From contig NZ_JBHSRF010000003.1 in assembly GCF_042658925.1 (NCBI RefSeq), positions 124,001-188,000 on the forward strand: 64,000 nt of DNA, read 5' to 3'. This stretch comes from Sphaerisporangium aureirubrum. Lineage in GTDB: Bacteria > Actinomycetota > Actinomycetes > Streptosporangiales > Streptosporangiaceae. The notes beneath the pieces are model-generated. The model ran no database searches. It had not been told where the DNA came from and was given only the letters and a program-made list of their open reading frames with translations. The translations under genes and the position numbers were made by a program. Positions 22,418 through 31,300 of this stretch are shown here, piece by piece; the first letter of the stretch is position 1, and each line of letters starts with the position of its first letter.

Positions 22418-23286
22418 TGCTCAACCTGATCCATCTCAAGGTTCTGGCCGCGGTGGGGCGCCACGGCTCCGTGACCGAAGCCGCGAAAGAGCTGCACTAC
22501 TCGCAATCGTCGGTCAGTCACCACCTGGCACGCCTGGAAGCGGCCACGGGCGCCAAGCTCATTCAGCGCGTCGGCCGTGGGATCCGGCTGACCCCCGAAG
22601 GGCGGCTGCTGGCCATCCGGGCCACCGAGATCGTGGGACGGGTCGAGGCGGCCACCACCGAACTGGCGGCACAGGTCGGTCTGCAGGCGGGGCGAGTCCG
22701 CCTGGCCGCCAACGCCTCGGTACTGAGCACGCTCGTGCCCAAGGCGGCCGCCACACTGGACCGGACGCACCCGGGACTCGAACTGATCCTGATCGACCGT
22801 CACCCGGTGGAAGCGCTACAGATGCTGCGGCACGGCGAGATCGACATCGCACTCACCTTCCAGCACGCCGACGCCCCGCGCGACGGAGAGGAAGAGGGCT
22901 TCCGCCTGCTCCACCTGGCCGACGACCCGATCTACCTCATAAGCCGCCGACCCGACGACAGCCTCGCCAACCACCGCCATTCCCCCTGGATCGGCGGTTG
23001 CCAACGATGCCAGGCCGAACTGATCACCGTATGCCGGCAAGAAGGCTTCACCCCACGCATCGCCTCACTCAGCGACGACATGGTCGTCGTCCAAGCCCTG
23101 GTCGCCGCCGGCAAAGGCGTCACCACCCTGCCCGGCCTCGCCCTCCAAGCCCACCGCCACCCCGACATCCACACCACCGAACTAACGAACTCCCACCGCA
23201 AGATCCACGCCGTCACCTACGGCGACCCCCCCGACCCACCCGCCGTCGCCGCCGTACTGGCGACTCTCACCCAGTCAGCCAGGTAA
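22417..23286 (+). CDS. LysR-family transcriptional regulator
   Basis: This 289-aa protein has an N-terminal winged helix ('LKVLAAVGRHGSVTEAAKEL' and 'YSQSSVSHHLARLEAATGAK') and a periplasmic-binding-type effector domain from about residue 90. A 'HRKIHAVTYGDPPDPP' strand lies near the end. It is leaderless: a TATTCT hexamer ends 6 nt before the ATG, inside a palindrome. It is divergent from the DHFR-like/cupin operon, the classical arrangement for a LysR regulator and its targets. The effector is unknown; a thiol is possible given the cupin. Confidence 0.92.
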   Translation: MLNLIHLKVLAAVGRHGSVTEAAKELHYSQSSVSHHLARLEAATGAKLIQRVGRGIRLTPEGRLLAIRATEIVGRVEAATTELAAQVGLQAGRVRLAANASVLSTLVPKAAATLDRTHPGLELILIDRHPVEALQMLRHGEIDIALTFQHADAPRDGEEEGFRLLHLADDPIYLISRRPDDSLANHRHSPWIGGCQRCQAELITVCRQEGFTPRIASLSDDMVVVQALVAAGKGVTTLPGLALQAHRHPDIHTTELTNSHRKIHAVTYGDPPDPPAVAAVLATLTQSAR

Positions 23287-23636
23287 ACGCCGCCGAATGC
23301 ACCGACCCCGCCGTTCCACCTACGTTGAGGGTCCAACGGCGAGCCGTCGAAGTGTCCCGCCCAAGAGGTCCCACCGCCCGCAGAGGCACCGACTCCGGCC
23401 CAGGCGAACAATGCCGAGGTGAGCGGCGACGGTCGAGGGGTGGAGTCAAGACGGTGGGGAAGGGACGAGGCCGGCAGGCTCGGGGGTGCGGGGGTGTCCC
23501 CCGCAGGAGAACAGCCCTTGCGGCTTTCGCGCGGAGCGCGTCCTTCGCGAGGACCGTTTCCCGTGGCGCCCAGCACACCTGGGTTTCCGCCGTAAGGCGG
23601 CGCCGGTTTGCCGTGCGTGGATGTCGTTGTGCCGGG
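23287..23636. other. Intergenic stretch with repeat copy B
   Basis: These 350 bp lie between convergent lysR and the DsrE gene. They contain copy B of the dispersed repeat (23467-23606, minus orientation). Otherwise no gene or clear signal is seen. Confidence 0.7.
23467..23606 (-). repeat. Dispersed intergenic repeat, copy B
   Basis: This is the reverse-oriented copy of the element at 20002-20154. It keeps the GCGCGCTCCGCGCG block and the TGCGGGGG/CCCCCGCA hairpin, with about 85% identity by eye in the core. Confidence 0.82.
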
Positions 23637-23999
23637 TCAGTAGACGAGGGCCTGGGCGTTGTCGGTGAGGGCCTCTTCTACGAAGGTTGAGGCGCCGGCG
23701 ATTCGGATGCCTTCGATGACGTCGTCCACGCCTATGCCGCGGCGGGCGGCGCATTGGGTGCAGACGGTTACCTTGCCGCCGGTGAGGACGATGTCCAGGA
23801 GGTCGGAGAGGGGGGTGGCCTCGGGGAGGGTGAACTCCTTGGCGCGGCCGGGGAGGCCGTACCAGGCCGACTCGCCGGTCAGCCAGAGGGAGACCGGGAC
23901 GCCGCTGGCCACCGCCGCGGCGGCTACGGTGAACGCCTGGTTGCACCGCTCGGGGGCGTCCATGCCCGCCGTCACCTTTATCACCATTGATCGCGCCAT
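23637..23999 (-). CDS. DsrE/DsrF-like family protein
   Basis: This 120-aa single-domain protein has the DsrE fold pattern ('MVIKVTAGMDAPERCNQAF', 'VSLWLTGESAWYGLPG', 'VTVCTQCAARRGIGVDDVI'). The two cysteines in 'CTQCAARRG' sit where some DsrE-type proteins carry a persulfide cysteine. It may bind or shuttle sulfur, but many family members have no known role. A minus-strand TAGGCT ends 6 nt before ATG 23999, so it is probably leaderless. It is divergent from the nitrobindin gene. Confidence 0.85.
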   Translation of the reverse strand: MARSMVIKVTAGMDAPERCNQAFTVAAAAVASGVPVSLWLTGESAWYGLPGRAKEFTLPEATPLSDLLDIVLTGGKVTVCTQCAARRGIGVDDVIEGIRIAGASTFVEEALTDNAQALVY

Positions 24000-24005
24000 G
24001 ATCTC

Positions 24006-24011
24006 AGCCTA
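24006..24011 (-). promoter_or_regulatory. -10 hexamer of the DsrE-like gene
   Basis: TAGGCT on the minus strand ends 6 nt before ATG 23999. This supports leaderless expression. Confidence 0.5.
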
Positions 24012-24047
24012 TGCGGGCACTACGGCGCTCCACCAGGGGCGTTCCTC

Positions 24048-24053
24048 TAGGCT
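24048..24053 (+). promoter_or_regulatory. -10 hexamer of the nitrobindin gene
   Basis: TAGGCT ends 7 nt before ATG 24061. It supports that start over the in-frame ATG at 24055. Confidence 0.5.
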
Positions 24054-24060
24054 CATGCCC

Positions 24061-24549
24061 ATGGAGACCCCATCTTTGCATCCCGCCCTGGAGCCGATCT
24101 CCTTCCTGCTGGGCAGGTGGGAGGGAGCCGGCGTGGGCGGCTACCCGTCGATCGAGAGCTTCCGCTACGGGCAGGAGATCGTCTTCGACCACAACGGCAA
24201 GCCGTTCCTGACCTACGAGAGCCGCACGTGGCTCCTGGACGACGAGGGGAACATGGTCCGCCCGCTCGCCAGGGAGAGCGGCTACTGGCGGGCGCAGCCG
24301 GAGCGCCAGCTGGAGGTCGTGCTCGCCCACCCCACCGGCATCGTCGAGATCTACATCGGCGAGGTGGCCTTCCACAAGATCGAGCTCCGCAGCGACGTGG
24401 TCGCCCGCACCGCCACCGCCAAGGAGTACACCGCGGGCCACCGCCTGTACGGCCTCGTCAACGGCAACCTGATGTACGCCTACGACATGGCGGCCGAGGG
24501 TCACCCGTTGACATCCCATTTGTCGGCGGAACTCAAGAAGGTCGCCTGA
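24061..24549 (+). CDS. Nitrobindin-like heme-binding protein
   Basis: This 162-aa FABP-like beta-barrel protein carries the nitrobindin signature GxWxGxGxGxYP as 'LGRWEGAGVGGYP' (about residues 16-28). A late histidine in 'PLTSHLSAELKKV' is in the position of the heme ligand. Members bind ferric heme and isomerise peroxynitrite or sense NO. No signal peptide is present. It is divergent from the DsrE-like gene and is followed by a structured intergenic region. Confidence 0.92.
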   Translation: METPSLHPALEPISFLLGRWEGAGVGGYPSIESFRYGQEIVFDHNGKPFLTYESRTWLLDDEGNMVRPLARESGYWRAQPERQLEVVLAHPTGIVEIYIGEVAFHKIELRSDVVARTATAKEYTAGHRLYGLVNGNLMYAYDMAAEGHPLTSHLSAELKKVA

Positions 24550-24942
24550 CCCCGTGCATGAGAAAACCCCGGGCGTGCTCCACCTCCCGTAGGAAGTGGG
24601 CCGGCTGGACCATGGAAGGAGTTTTCACGAACTCCCCCCGCCGGCTGCCCGGGGTTCCGGTGTCTGTCTTGGATTACGCCGGACGGCACCCGCGCCCCGC
24701 GAAGGGGCAGGACGTCTGGACGAAGGTCCTGACTCAGGCGATGTCCCTAGCGGACAGCCACCTCGCTAGTCCAAGAATGACTAACCATTATTCGGACCAC
24801 CTCCCTTCTGCGTGCTCGTACTGTATGCAGCTCGCGAGAAGCCGTGCAAATGATTTCGAGCCCGCCTCGGAGCTCGTCGCGGGCATCCGTACAGGCGAGA
24901 GCGGCGCTGGGATTCGGCAGTGACACGCGTCACACTTGGCCC
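24550..24942. other. Structured intergenic region before the BTAD regulator
   Basis: This 393-bp region is unlike the neighbouring coding DNA and has several inverted repeats. A nested set lies at 24565-24656. TGTCC-CTAGC-GGACA is at 24742-24756, a CTAGCG/CGCTAG hairpin at 24747-24769, and GTGAC-ACGC-GTCAC at 24920-24933. No open frame with convincing codon use was found on either strand. Confidence 0.6.
24565..24656. ncRNA. Candidate structured RNA (nested inverted repeats)
   Basis: A perfect 10-bp outer stem (AACCCCGGGC, 24565-24574, with GCCCGGGGTT, 24647-24656) encloses a GCCGGC pair (24600-24605 with 24640-24645). An inner hairpin GGAGTT-TTCACG-AACTCC lies at 24618-24635. Strand and function are unknown; I recognise no riboswitch class. 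It could also be a complex terminator for the nitrobindin gene. Confidence 0.4.
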
Positions 24943-27900
24943 GTGCGCTTCTCAGTGCTTGGGCCGCTGGCCGTCCGGTCCGGCGGCGTCCAGCTGGAGA
25001 TCAGGGCGCGGCAGCAGCGGGCCGTCCTGTCGCGGCTGATCGTCGCGGACGGCGCCGTGGTCTCCGTCGACGCGCTCGTCGACGCCGTCTGGGGGGCCTC
25101 GCCGGCACGGGAGGCGGTCAACGGGTTGCACGCGCTCCTGACCCGGATCCGGCGGGTGATCGAGCCGGGCCGGCCCGCGCGCGGCCCGGCCACCGTGCTG
25201 GTCAGGGAGCCCTCCGGCTACGCGCTGCGGGTTCCGGCGGACGCGGTGGACGCGCGCCGCTTCACCGCCGCGATCTTGAGCGGGCGGGAGCACCTGACGG
25301 CGAACCGCCCCGCGCGGGCGCTGACGTCGCTGGACGCGGGGCTGGCGGAGTGGCGCGGCACGCCGTACCCGGAGTTCGCCACCGAGAGCTGGGCGGTGCC
25401 CGAGGTGACCCGGCTGGGGGAGTTGCGGGCGCTCGCCGGTGAGTGCCGTTTCGCGGCGCTGCTGGAGCTGGGCGGCACGGCGGAGGCCGTGGTGGGGCTG
25501 GAGGGGGCCGTCCGGGAACAGCCGCTGCGGGAGGAGCTGTGGCGGCTGCTGGCGCTCGGGCTGTACCGGTCGGGTCGGCAGGCGGACGCGCTGGCCGCCG
25601 TACGCCGGGCGCGTGCCCATCTGGCCGCCGAGCTCGGCATCGATCCGGGGCCGGGGTTGCGCGCGCTTGAGTCGATGCTGCTCAACCAGGACGAGGCACT
25701 GCTGGGCGGCGAACCGCGGCCCCGTCCGTCCTCCGGTGGGGGAGTGCGTCATCTCGCCGGACGCACCCGGCCGCTCGGGGCCCTTCTCGGCGTGGCCACC
25801 GGGGCGGGGCGGCACCGCCCCGGATACGCCCTGATCTGCGGTGAGGCCGGCGTGGGGAAGACGTGGCTGGTGGAACGGCTCGCCGACTCACTCGCCGGCC
25901 AAGGATGGCGGGTCGCCTGGGGGCGCTCGGACGAGGCCGCGGGGCGGCCCGCGCTGTGGCCGTGGATCCAGGCGCTGACGGCGCTCGGCGTGAGCGTGCC
26001 GGAGCACGAGGAACGTGCCCCGGCGGACGCCGCCGAGGCCCGTTTCCAGCGGCACGCGGGGCTCATCCGGCGCCTGTCCGACGCCACGGCGAAGGCACCC
26101 TGCCTGGTCGTCCTGGACGACGTGCAGTGGGCCGACGACACGTCCCTGCGGCTGCTGGCCGACCTGCTCACCTTGGCCACCCCCGCGGGGCGGTTGTGCG
26201 TGGTGGCGACCCTGCGCACCGGGGAGCCGGAGGGACGTGAGCTCGCCGAGCTGCTGAGCGCCCTGACCCGTGCGGGAGCGGCGCGGATCGAGCTGCCGGG
26301 GCTGCCGGTGGACGCGGTCCGGTCGATGGCCGACTCGTCGCGCGTGCCGCTGAGCGATCGGGACCTGGACCGCCTGATGGCCAGGACCGGCGGCAACGCC
26401 CTGTTCGTCCAGGAGACGCTGCGCCTGGCCGCCGCCGAGGGGATCGGCACCGCGCTGGCCGAGGTGCCGTCCGGGGTGGCGGACGTGATCCGGCGCCGCG
26501 TCTCACGGTTACGCGGGACCGGTCCGGCCGGTTCGGGAGCGGACGCGCTGGAGATCCTCAGCGCGGCGGCGGTGATCGGGCACGCCGAGGACGTGCCGCT
26601 GCTGGCGGCGATCACCGGGCGCGGGCCCGCCGACGTGCTCACGGCGCTGGACGCGGCCGTGTCGGCGCGCCTGCTCACCCCCGGCCCGGCGTTCACCCAC
26701 GACCTGGTCCGCCAGACCGTCTACACCGGGCTCCCCTCGGCCCGGCGCGTCGCGCTCCACCTCGCGGCCGCCGACGCGCTCGCGGCCCGGCCGGGGGCCG
26801 ATCCCGAAGCGGTCGCCGTCCACTATCTGGCCGCCTCCCCGCTCGGGGCCAGGCGGGCGGTCGACTGGGCGCGTACGGCGGCGCTGGTCGCGCAGGGCCA
26901 GCTCGCCTACGAGGACGCCGCCAGGTGGTGGGCCGAGGCGGCGGCGGCGCACGCCGAAGCGGCGCTACCCGACCTGCCGGAACGGGCCGGGCTGCTGCTG
27001 TCAGAGGTGGCCGCCCGCCTCGACGCGGGCGACATCAGCGGCGCCCGGCGCGCGAGGAACCAGGCGCTGCGGGTGGCCGAGGCGGCGGGCGGCGAACAGG
27101 CCCAGCTGCGTGCGCTGGTCTCCGTGGAACCCCACGGGCTGTGGATACTGAAGGACTTCGACGCCATCGAGCTGCACCTGGTGAGACGGCTGGAGAACGC
27201 GCTGCGCGCCCTCCCCGAGGAGGACTCGGAACCGCGGTGCCGGCTGCTGGCCACGCTCGGCATGGAGCTGTACGACGCCGGCGCCGAGCCACGCTGCGAG
27301 CGCCTCACCGCCGAGGCGATCGCCATGGCACGCCGCATCGGTGACCCCCGCCTGCTGGCGTTCGCGCTGCACGCGCGAGCACTGGCGATCGTGCGCCCTT
27401 CCAACCGCGCCGAGCTCACGGCCATCAGCGAAGAGCAGGCCAAGCTCGGCGAGCTGCACGGCATGCCGGTGCACGTCGTCGTCGGGCGTATGCGGCTCGC
27501 CTCGCTGGCGGCGGCCCGCATGGCGATCGCCGAGGCCGACCGGTACTCCGCCGAGTGCGACGCGCAGATCCGGCGGCTCGGGCTGCGGTTGCACGCGGCC
27601 CAGCAATCGGCCTGGCATGTCGCGCGCCTCGCCGTCGCCGGGCGGTTCGACGCCGCGCTGGCGGCCCTGGAGGAGACCTGGGAGCGCCTCGGCCGGCTCG
27701 GCCTGTTCCAGCTCGACCAGCACCACGTGATCGGCCGCTGGTTCCTGCTGGTCGCCGCCGGCCGGGCACACGAGATCACCGGTGAGATGATCGCGGAGTC
27801 CGGCGTGGCACGCATGATCCCCGCCGCCGCGCACGACTTCGCCATCGTGGCCTCGGCGGCGCGCGGCGAGAAGGACCGGGTGGCGGAGCTGGCCGCGGAG

Positions 27901-28224
27901 CCCTGGATGCCGCTGGGCGACGACTGGACGCTCGGGGCCTTCCTCGCGCTGCGGGCCGCCGCGGTCGTCGCCGCCGGGGACACCGAGGCGGCCGGGCAGG
28001 TCTACGCCCAGCTGCTGCCGTACTCGGGAGGCCTGACGCTCGGCGGGAGCATTCTCACGCTCGGCCCCGTCGATCTCCACCTGGCCGGGCTGGCGCTCAT
28101 GCTCGGCCGCCGGGAGGAGGCGCGAGCCCTGCTCCGCTCCTGCGTGGCCGCCGCCGAGCGGGAACGGATGACCTGGTGGGCCGGACGGGCGGCGGCCATG
28201 TCGCGCGCAATTCCCAGCCAATAG
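24943..28224 (+). CDS. AfsR/BTAD-type regulator with STAND ATPase domain
   Basis: This 1093-aa regulator has an OmpR-like DNA-binding domain (about residues 1-95, 'RFSVLGPLAVRSGGVQLEI') and a bacterial transcriptional activation domain (about 96-245). A P-loop ATPase follows, with 'GEAGVGKT' at 300-307 and Walker B 'LVVLDDVQWADD' near 387. The last ~500 residues are helical and TPR-like. Such proteins activate secondary-metabolite or secretion genes. GTG 24943 is chosen because the DNA-binding domain begins there; upstream frame to 24844 is non-coding in character. GTGAC-N4-GTCAC lies 10 nt before. The next gene, 117 bp on, encodes a secreted lectin protein that may be its target. Confidence 0.9.
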   Translation: MRFSVLGPLAVRSGGVQLEIRARQQRAVLSRLIVADGAVVSVDALVDAVWGASPAREAVNGLHALLTRIRRVIEPGRPARGPATVLVREPSGYALRVPADAVDARRFTAAILSGREHLTANRPARALTSLDAGLAEWRGTPYPEFATESWAVPEVTRLGELRALAGECRFAALLELGGTAEAVVGLEGAVREQPLREELWRLLALGLYRSGRQADALAAVRRARAHLAAELGIDPGPGLRALESMLLNQDEALLGGEPRPRPSSGGGVRHLAGRTRPLGALLGVATGAGRHRPGYALICGEAGVGKTWLVERLADSLAGQGWRVAWGRSDEAAGRPALWPWIQALTALGVSVPEHEERAPADAAEARFQRHAGLIRRLSDATAKAPCLVVLDDVQWADDTSLRLLADLLTLATPAGRLCVVATLRTGEPEGRELAELLSALTRAGAARIELPGLPVDAVRSMADSSRVPLSDRDLDRLMARTGGNALFVQETLRLAAAEGIGTALAEVPSGVADVIRRRVSRLRGTGPAGSGADALEILSAAAVIGHAEDVPLLAAITGRGPADVLTALDAAVSARLLTPGPAFTHDLVRQTVYTGLPSARRVALHLAAADALAARPGADPEAVAVHYLAASPLGARRAVDWARTAALVAQGQLAYEDAARWWAEAAAAHAEAALPDLPERAGLLLSEVAARLDAGDISGARRARNQALRVAEAAGGEQAQLRALVSVEPHGLWILKDFDAIELHLVRRLENALRALPEEDSEPRCRLLATLGMELYDAGAEPRCERLTAEAIAMARRIGDPRLLAFALHARALAIVRPSNRAELTAISEEQAKLGELHGMPVHVVVGRMRLASLAAARMAIAEADRYSAECDAQIRRLGLRLHAAQQSAWHVARLAVAGRFDAALAALEETWERLGRLGLFQLDQHHVIGRWFLLVAAGRAHEITGEMIAESGVARMIPAAAHDFAIVASAARGEKDRVAELAAEPWMPLGDDWTLGAFLALRAAAVVAAGDTEAAGQVYAQLLPYSGGLTLGGSILTLGPVDLHLAGLALMLGRREEARALLRSCVAAAERERMTWWAGRAAAMSRAIPSQ

Positions 28225-28340
28225 CCGGACAGGAGCCGTCTCGCATCCTCTGGGGGACCACGAGAGGAAGAGGCGGATATGTCGTTCAACGGGGGGGCGC
28301 ACGGTCACGCGTGCCCGCACCATGTGTACGGAGCGGGGCT

Positions 28341-31300
28341 ATGAGACGCCTGCTCGGAGTTTTCGTCGTGCTGGTGATGAGTGCGGGGATCGCGGTGCAC
28401 GCTCTGCCCGCTCCCCCCGCGCACGCTTCGGCGGCACTGTGGACCACGTACTCGCGGAACACCCTTTTCGCGGGGTACATGCGCTCGAAGCACAACCCGG
28501 AGTCCTTCAAGGACACGCTCCTCAGCATGTTCCTGCTGAGCTGGAGGCGGCACAACCGGAACGTCTCCGAGAAGGACCTCCGGGGCCAGGCGCTCTACCT
28601 GCGCAAGGTCATCGACGACGCGGCGGCCGGGGCGACCGGGGAGTCCGGAGACGTCAAGACGGTCAACACCGTGTTCCGCGTCCTGCGGACCCTGAGAGAG
28701 GTGCCGAAGGTCGGCGACATCGATGTCGCGCCCTACATCAAGACGGTGCTGAACTACTGGGACCAGTGGCACAAGGAGGACTGGGAGAAGGCACTCAAGG
28801 AGACCGCCCAGTACTGGGGATCGGCCGCGATGAGCGAGTGGATGCGGCTGTACAACACGGGCACCGACGAGCACTACGCGAGCGTTCCGGAGTGGGCGGA
28901 GGGCGACGACGCCTTCAGGAACGTCTGGAACGGCGAGGTCGGGTACAAGTACGGCATCCCGGCGAACGCCAGCTGGGACTGGCTGAGCACCGTCCCGGAG
29001 ATCCGCGCGATCCTCGACCTGCGCGCCCTGCGGAACCTGGTCGGGAGGACGCCGGAGTACGTGAACGAGCTCAGGGCTTCCGACGGCATCACGCACGAGC
29101 TCCTCGTCCGGCTCCTCGGCACCGTGGAGACGGCGGCGAAAGAGGCCGAGGACGCGCGCGCGGCGGCCGAGCGGGCCAACCGGCGGCCTCCGGTGCCCGA
29201 TCAGGTACGTCGCTACCAGGAAGCGGTGACCGCGGCCGAGGAACGGCAGAGGGCCATCGACGGCGCGGGCGCCGCGATCTTCATCATCAGTTCACTGATC
29301 GGCTTCCATGATCCGGAGGCCGCCAAGGACGTCCGCAGGGTCGGCGAGGGGACCCTGCAGATCATCAGCTCGATCAGCAAGTTCGTGCCGGAGATCGTCG
29401 GGCTGGGGCTCGCGGCGGCGCTGACGGGGCCCGGAGCGCTCGTGGCACTGGGCGGGATCACCAACGGCATCCTCACCATGCTGCCGGTGTTCACCGGGGA
29501 GGGCCCCTCGGACACCGATCTGGTCCTCGGCCGTCTCGACCTCGTCCGCGAGGAGATCCGCGGGCTCGGCGAGTACATGGAGTCCCGGTTCGACCGCATC
29601 GAGCAGGGCCTCAACAAGTTGTACGGCGACATGATCGCCGAGTTCGCCAAGCTCGACGGGAGTCTTGAGCAGATCAAGGGGCGCCTGGCGGAGATCTCCC
29701 TGGGGCTCGGGCAGATCGAGATGAAGGTGGACTTCTACGGGCAGAAGCAGCTGGAGGCGCTCGGCCTCGCCGCGCTGAACGACTTCGACACCATGAAGGA
29801 CCTCTACATCGACTACGCCCAGAAGAACAGCGGGCGGCCCCTGACCGACCACGTGGGGTTCGGCGAAGCCGAGAGCGCCTTCTACCGGGCCGCCACCCAG
29901 ATCGCCAAGCACCCCACGTTCGTGGAGAGCGAGAATCCGGACCTCGCCGTCGCCTTGGACAACTACAAGGTCTACGGGCTGGTCAGCTATCTGGCCGGTC
30001 GTGCCCGGGACGACCACGACCGCGCCATCCCCGCGGAGCCCAGGCTCGTGCCGAACGTCACGGTGTGGGAGCAGGCGGCCAACGCCTACGCGACGCTGGC
30101 CATCCAGAATCCCGACCTGGCGCGGGAGAAGGAGTCCTCGCGCGCGAGGGCCATCGTGGACCAGGGCCGGCTCATCCAGCAGGTGGCGAGCTCGCTGTCG
30201 GTACCGTCGGCCGATCCCGGCGCCGGTGGCCGCCGCACGAACAAGCTGTTCACCGGCCTGATGGGCGACTACAAGACGGCGCTCGCGGGATACGCGTCCG
30301 CGGTGAAGGCGGTCATGTCCGCGGTGCTCGACGGCAAGGACGCCGAGCTCTTCGGCCTGCCGGACCAGGTCGTCCGGAACCCGGCCGCCCTCGACGGCCC
30401 GGCGGAACTCGGCTCCTGTGGAACCGGGGCGGCCGTCACGGTGCCGGTGCCGGCGAACGCGCGAGGCCGGACGCTCGGCGACGAGCTGATGCTGGCGCAG
30501 ATCCTGAATCCCGCCGGCCACGGGTACAGCGCGTGCGCGGACGTCCAGTTCGTCAACGTGCGCGACACCGACGTCCCGTTCCTGATCAACGCGGACATCA
30601 GGCTGGTCATTCACCAAAGCTTCACGGTGAACGGGTCGTTCGTGCCGATTCGGACGCTGCAGATGACCTGGCCGCTCGGAGACCCGATCCCGCGCCACAC
30701 CGCGAGCGTCAGGCTCCCTCAGCTCTTCGCCCAGACGTGGCCGGCCCAGCGGCCCGCCTTCGAGGCCGGCGCGCAGGTCACCTCGCACAACCCCCAGGTC
30801 ATCACCCAGATGCGCCAGGAGAACCAGGACCGCCTGAGCGGCCTTCAATTGCACTTCTACAAGCAGCTGAAGGAGAAGCTGGCCACGCCCGGCAGCGATG
30901 CGCACAGGGCGTCCGGCAAGCTGGCGGCGGCGGTCAAGAAGCTGCGCGCCTACACGCAGATCGCTCTGCCGGTGACCGTGCAGGCGGACGGCGTGCTCCA
31001 CGGCCTGCTGTGGGGCGCCAACACCGCGGCCCTGCCGACCGACATCCCGATGCCGCTGCCCGGCGACACGGCACCGCCGGCCGGGTACCTCAGGGCGGCG
31101 TACGACACGGCCATCGCCAACTACGCGACCTGTCTGCCCGCGGAGCCGGGGCAGCCCTGCACCGGCACCGCGCACGCCCGGTTCGTCCCCCTGGCCGGTC
31201 AGCCCTGGCTCGACACCACCGCCAAGATCGTTCAGGAGGCCTCCGGCCGCTGCCTGGACATCTACGCCGACAAGGCGGCCGCCGGGACACCGGTCGTGAT

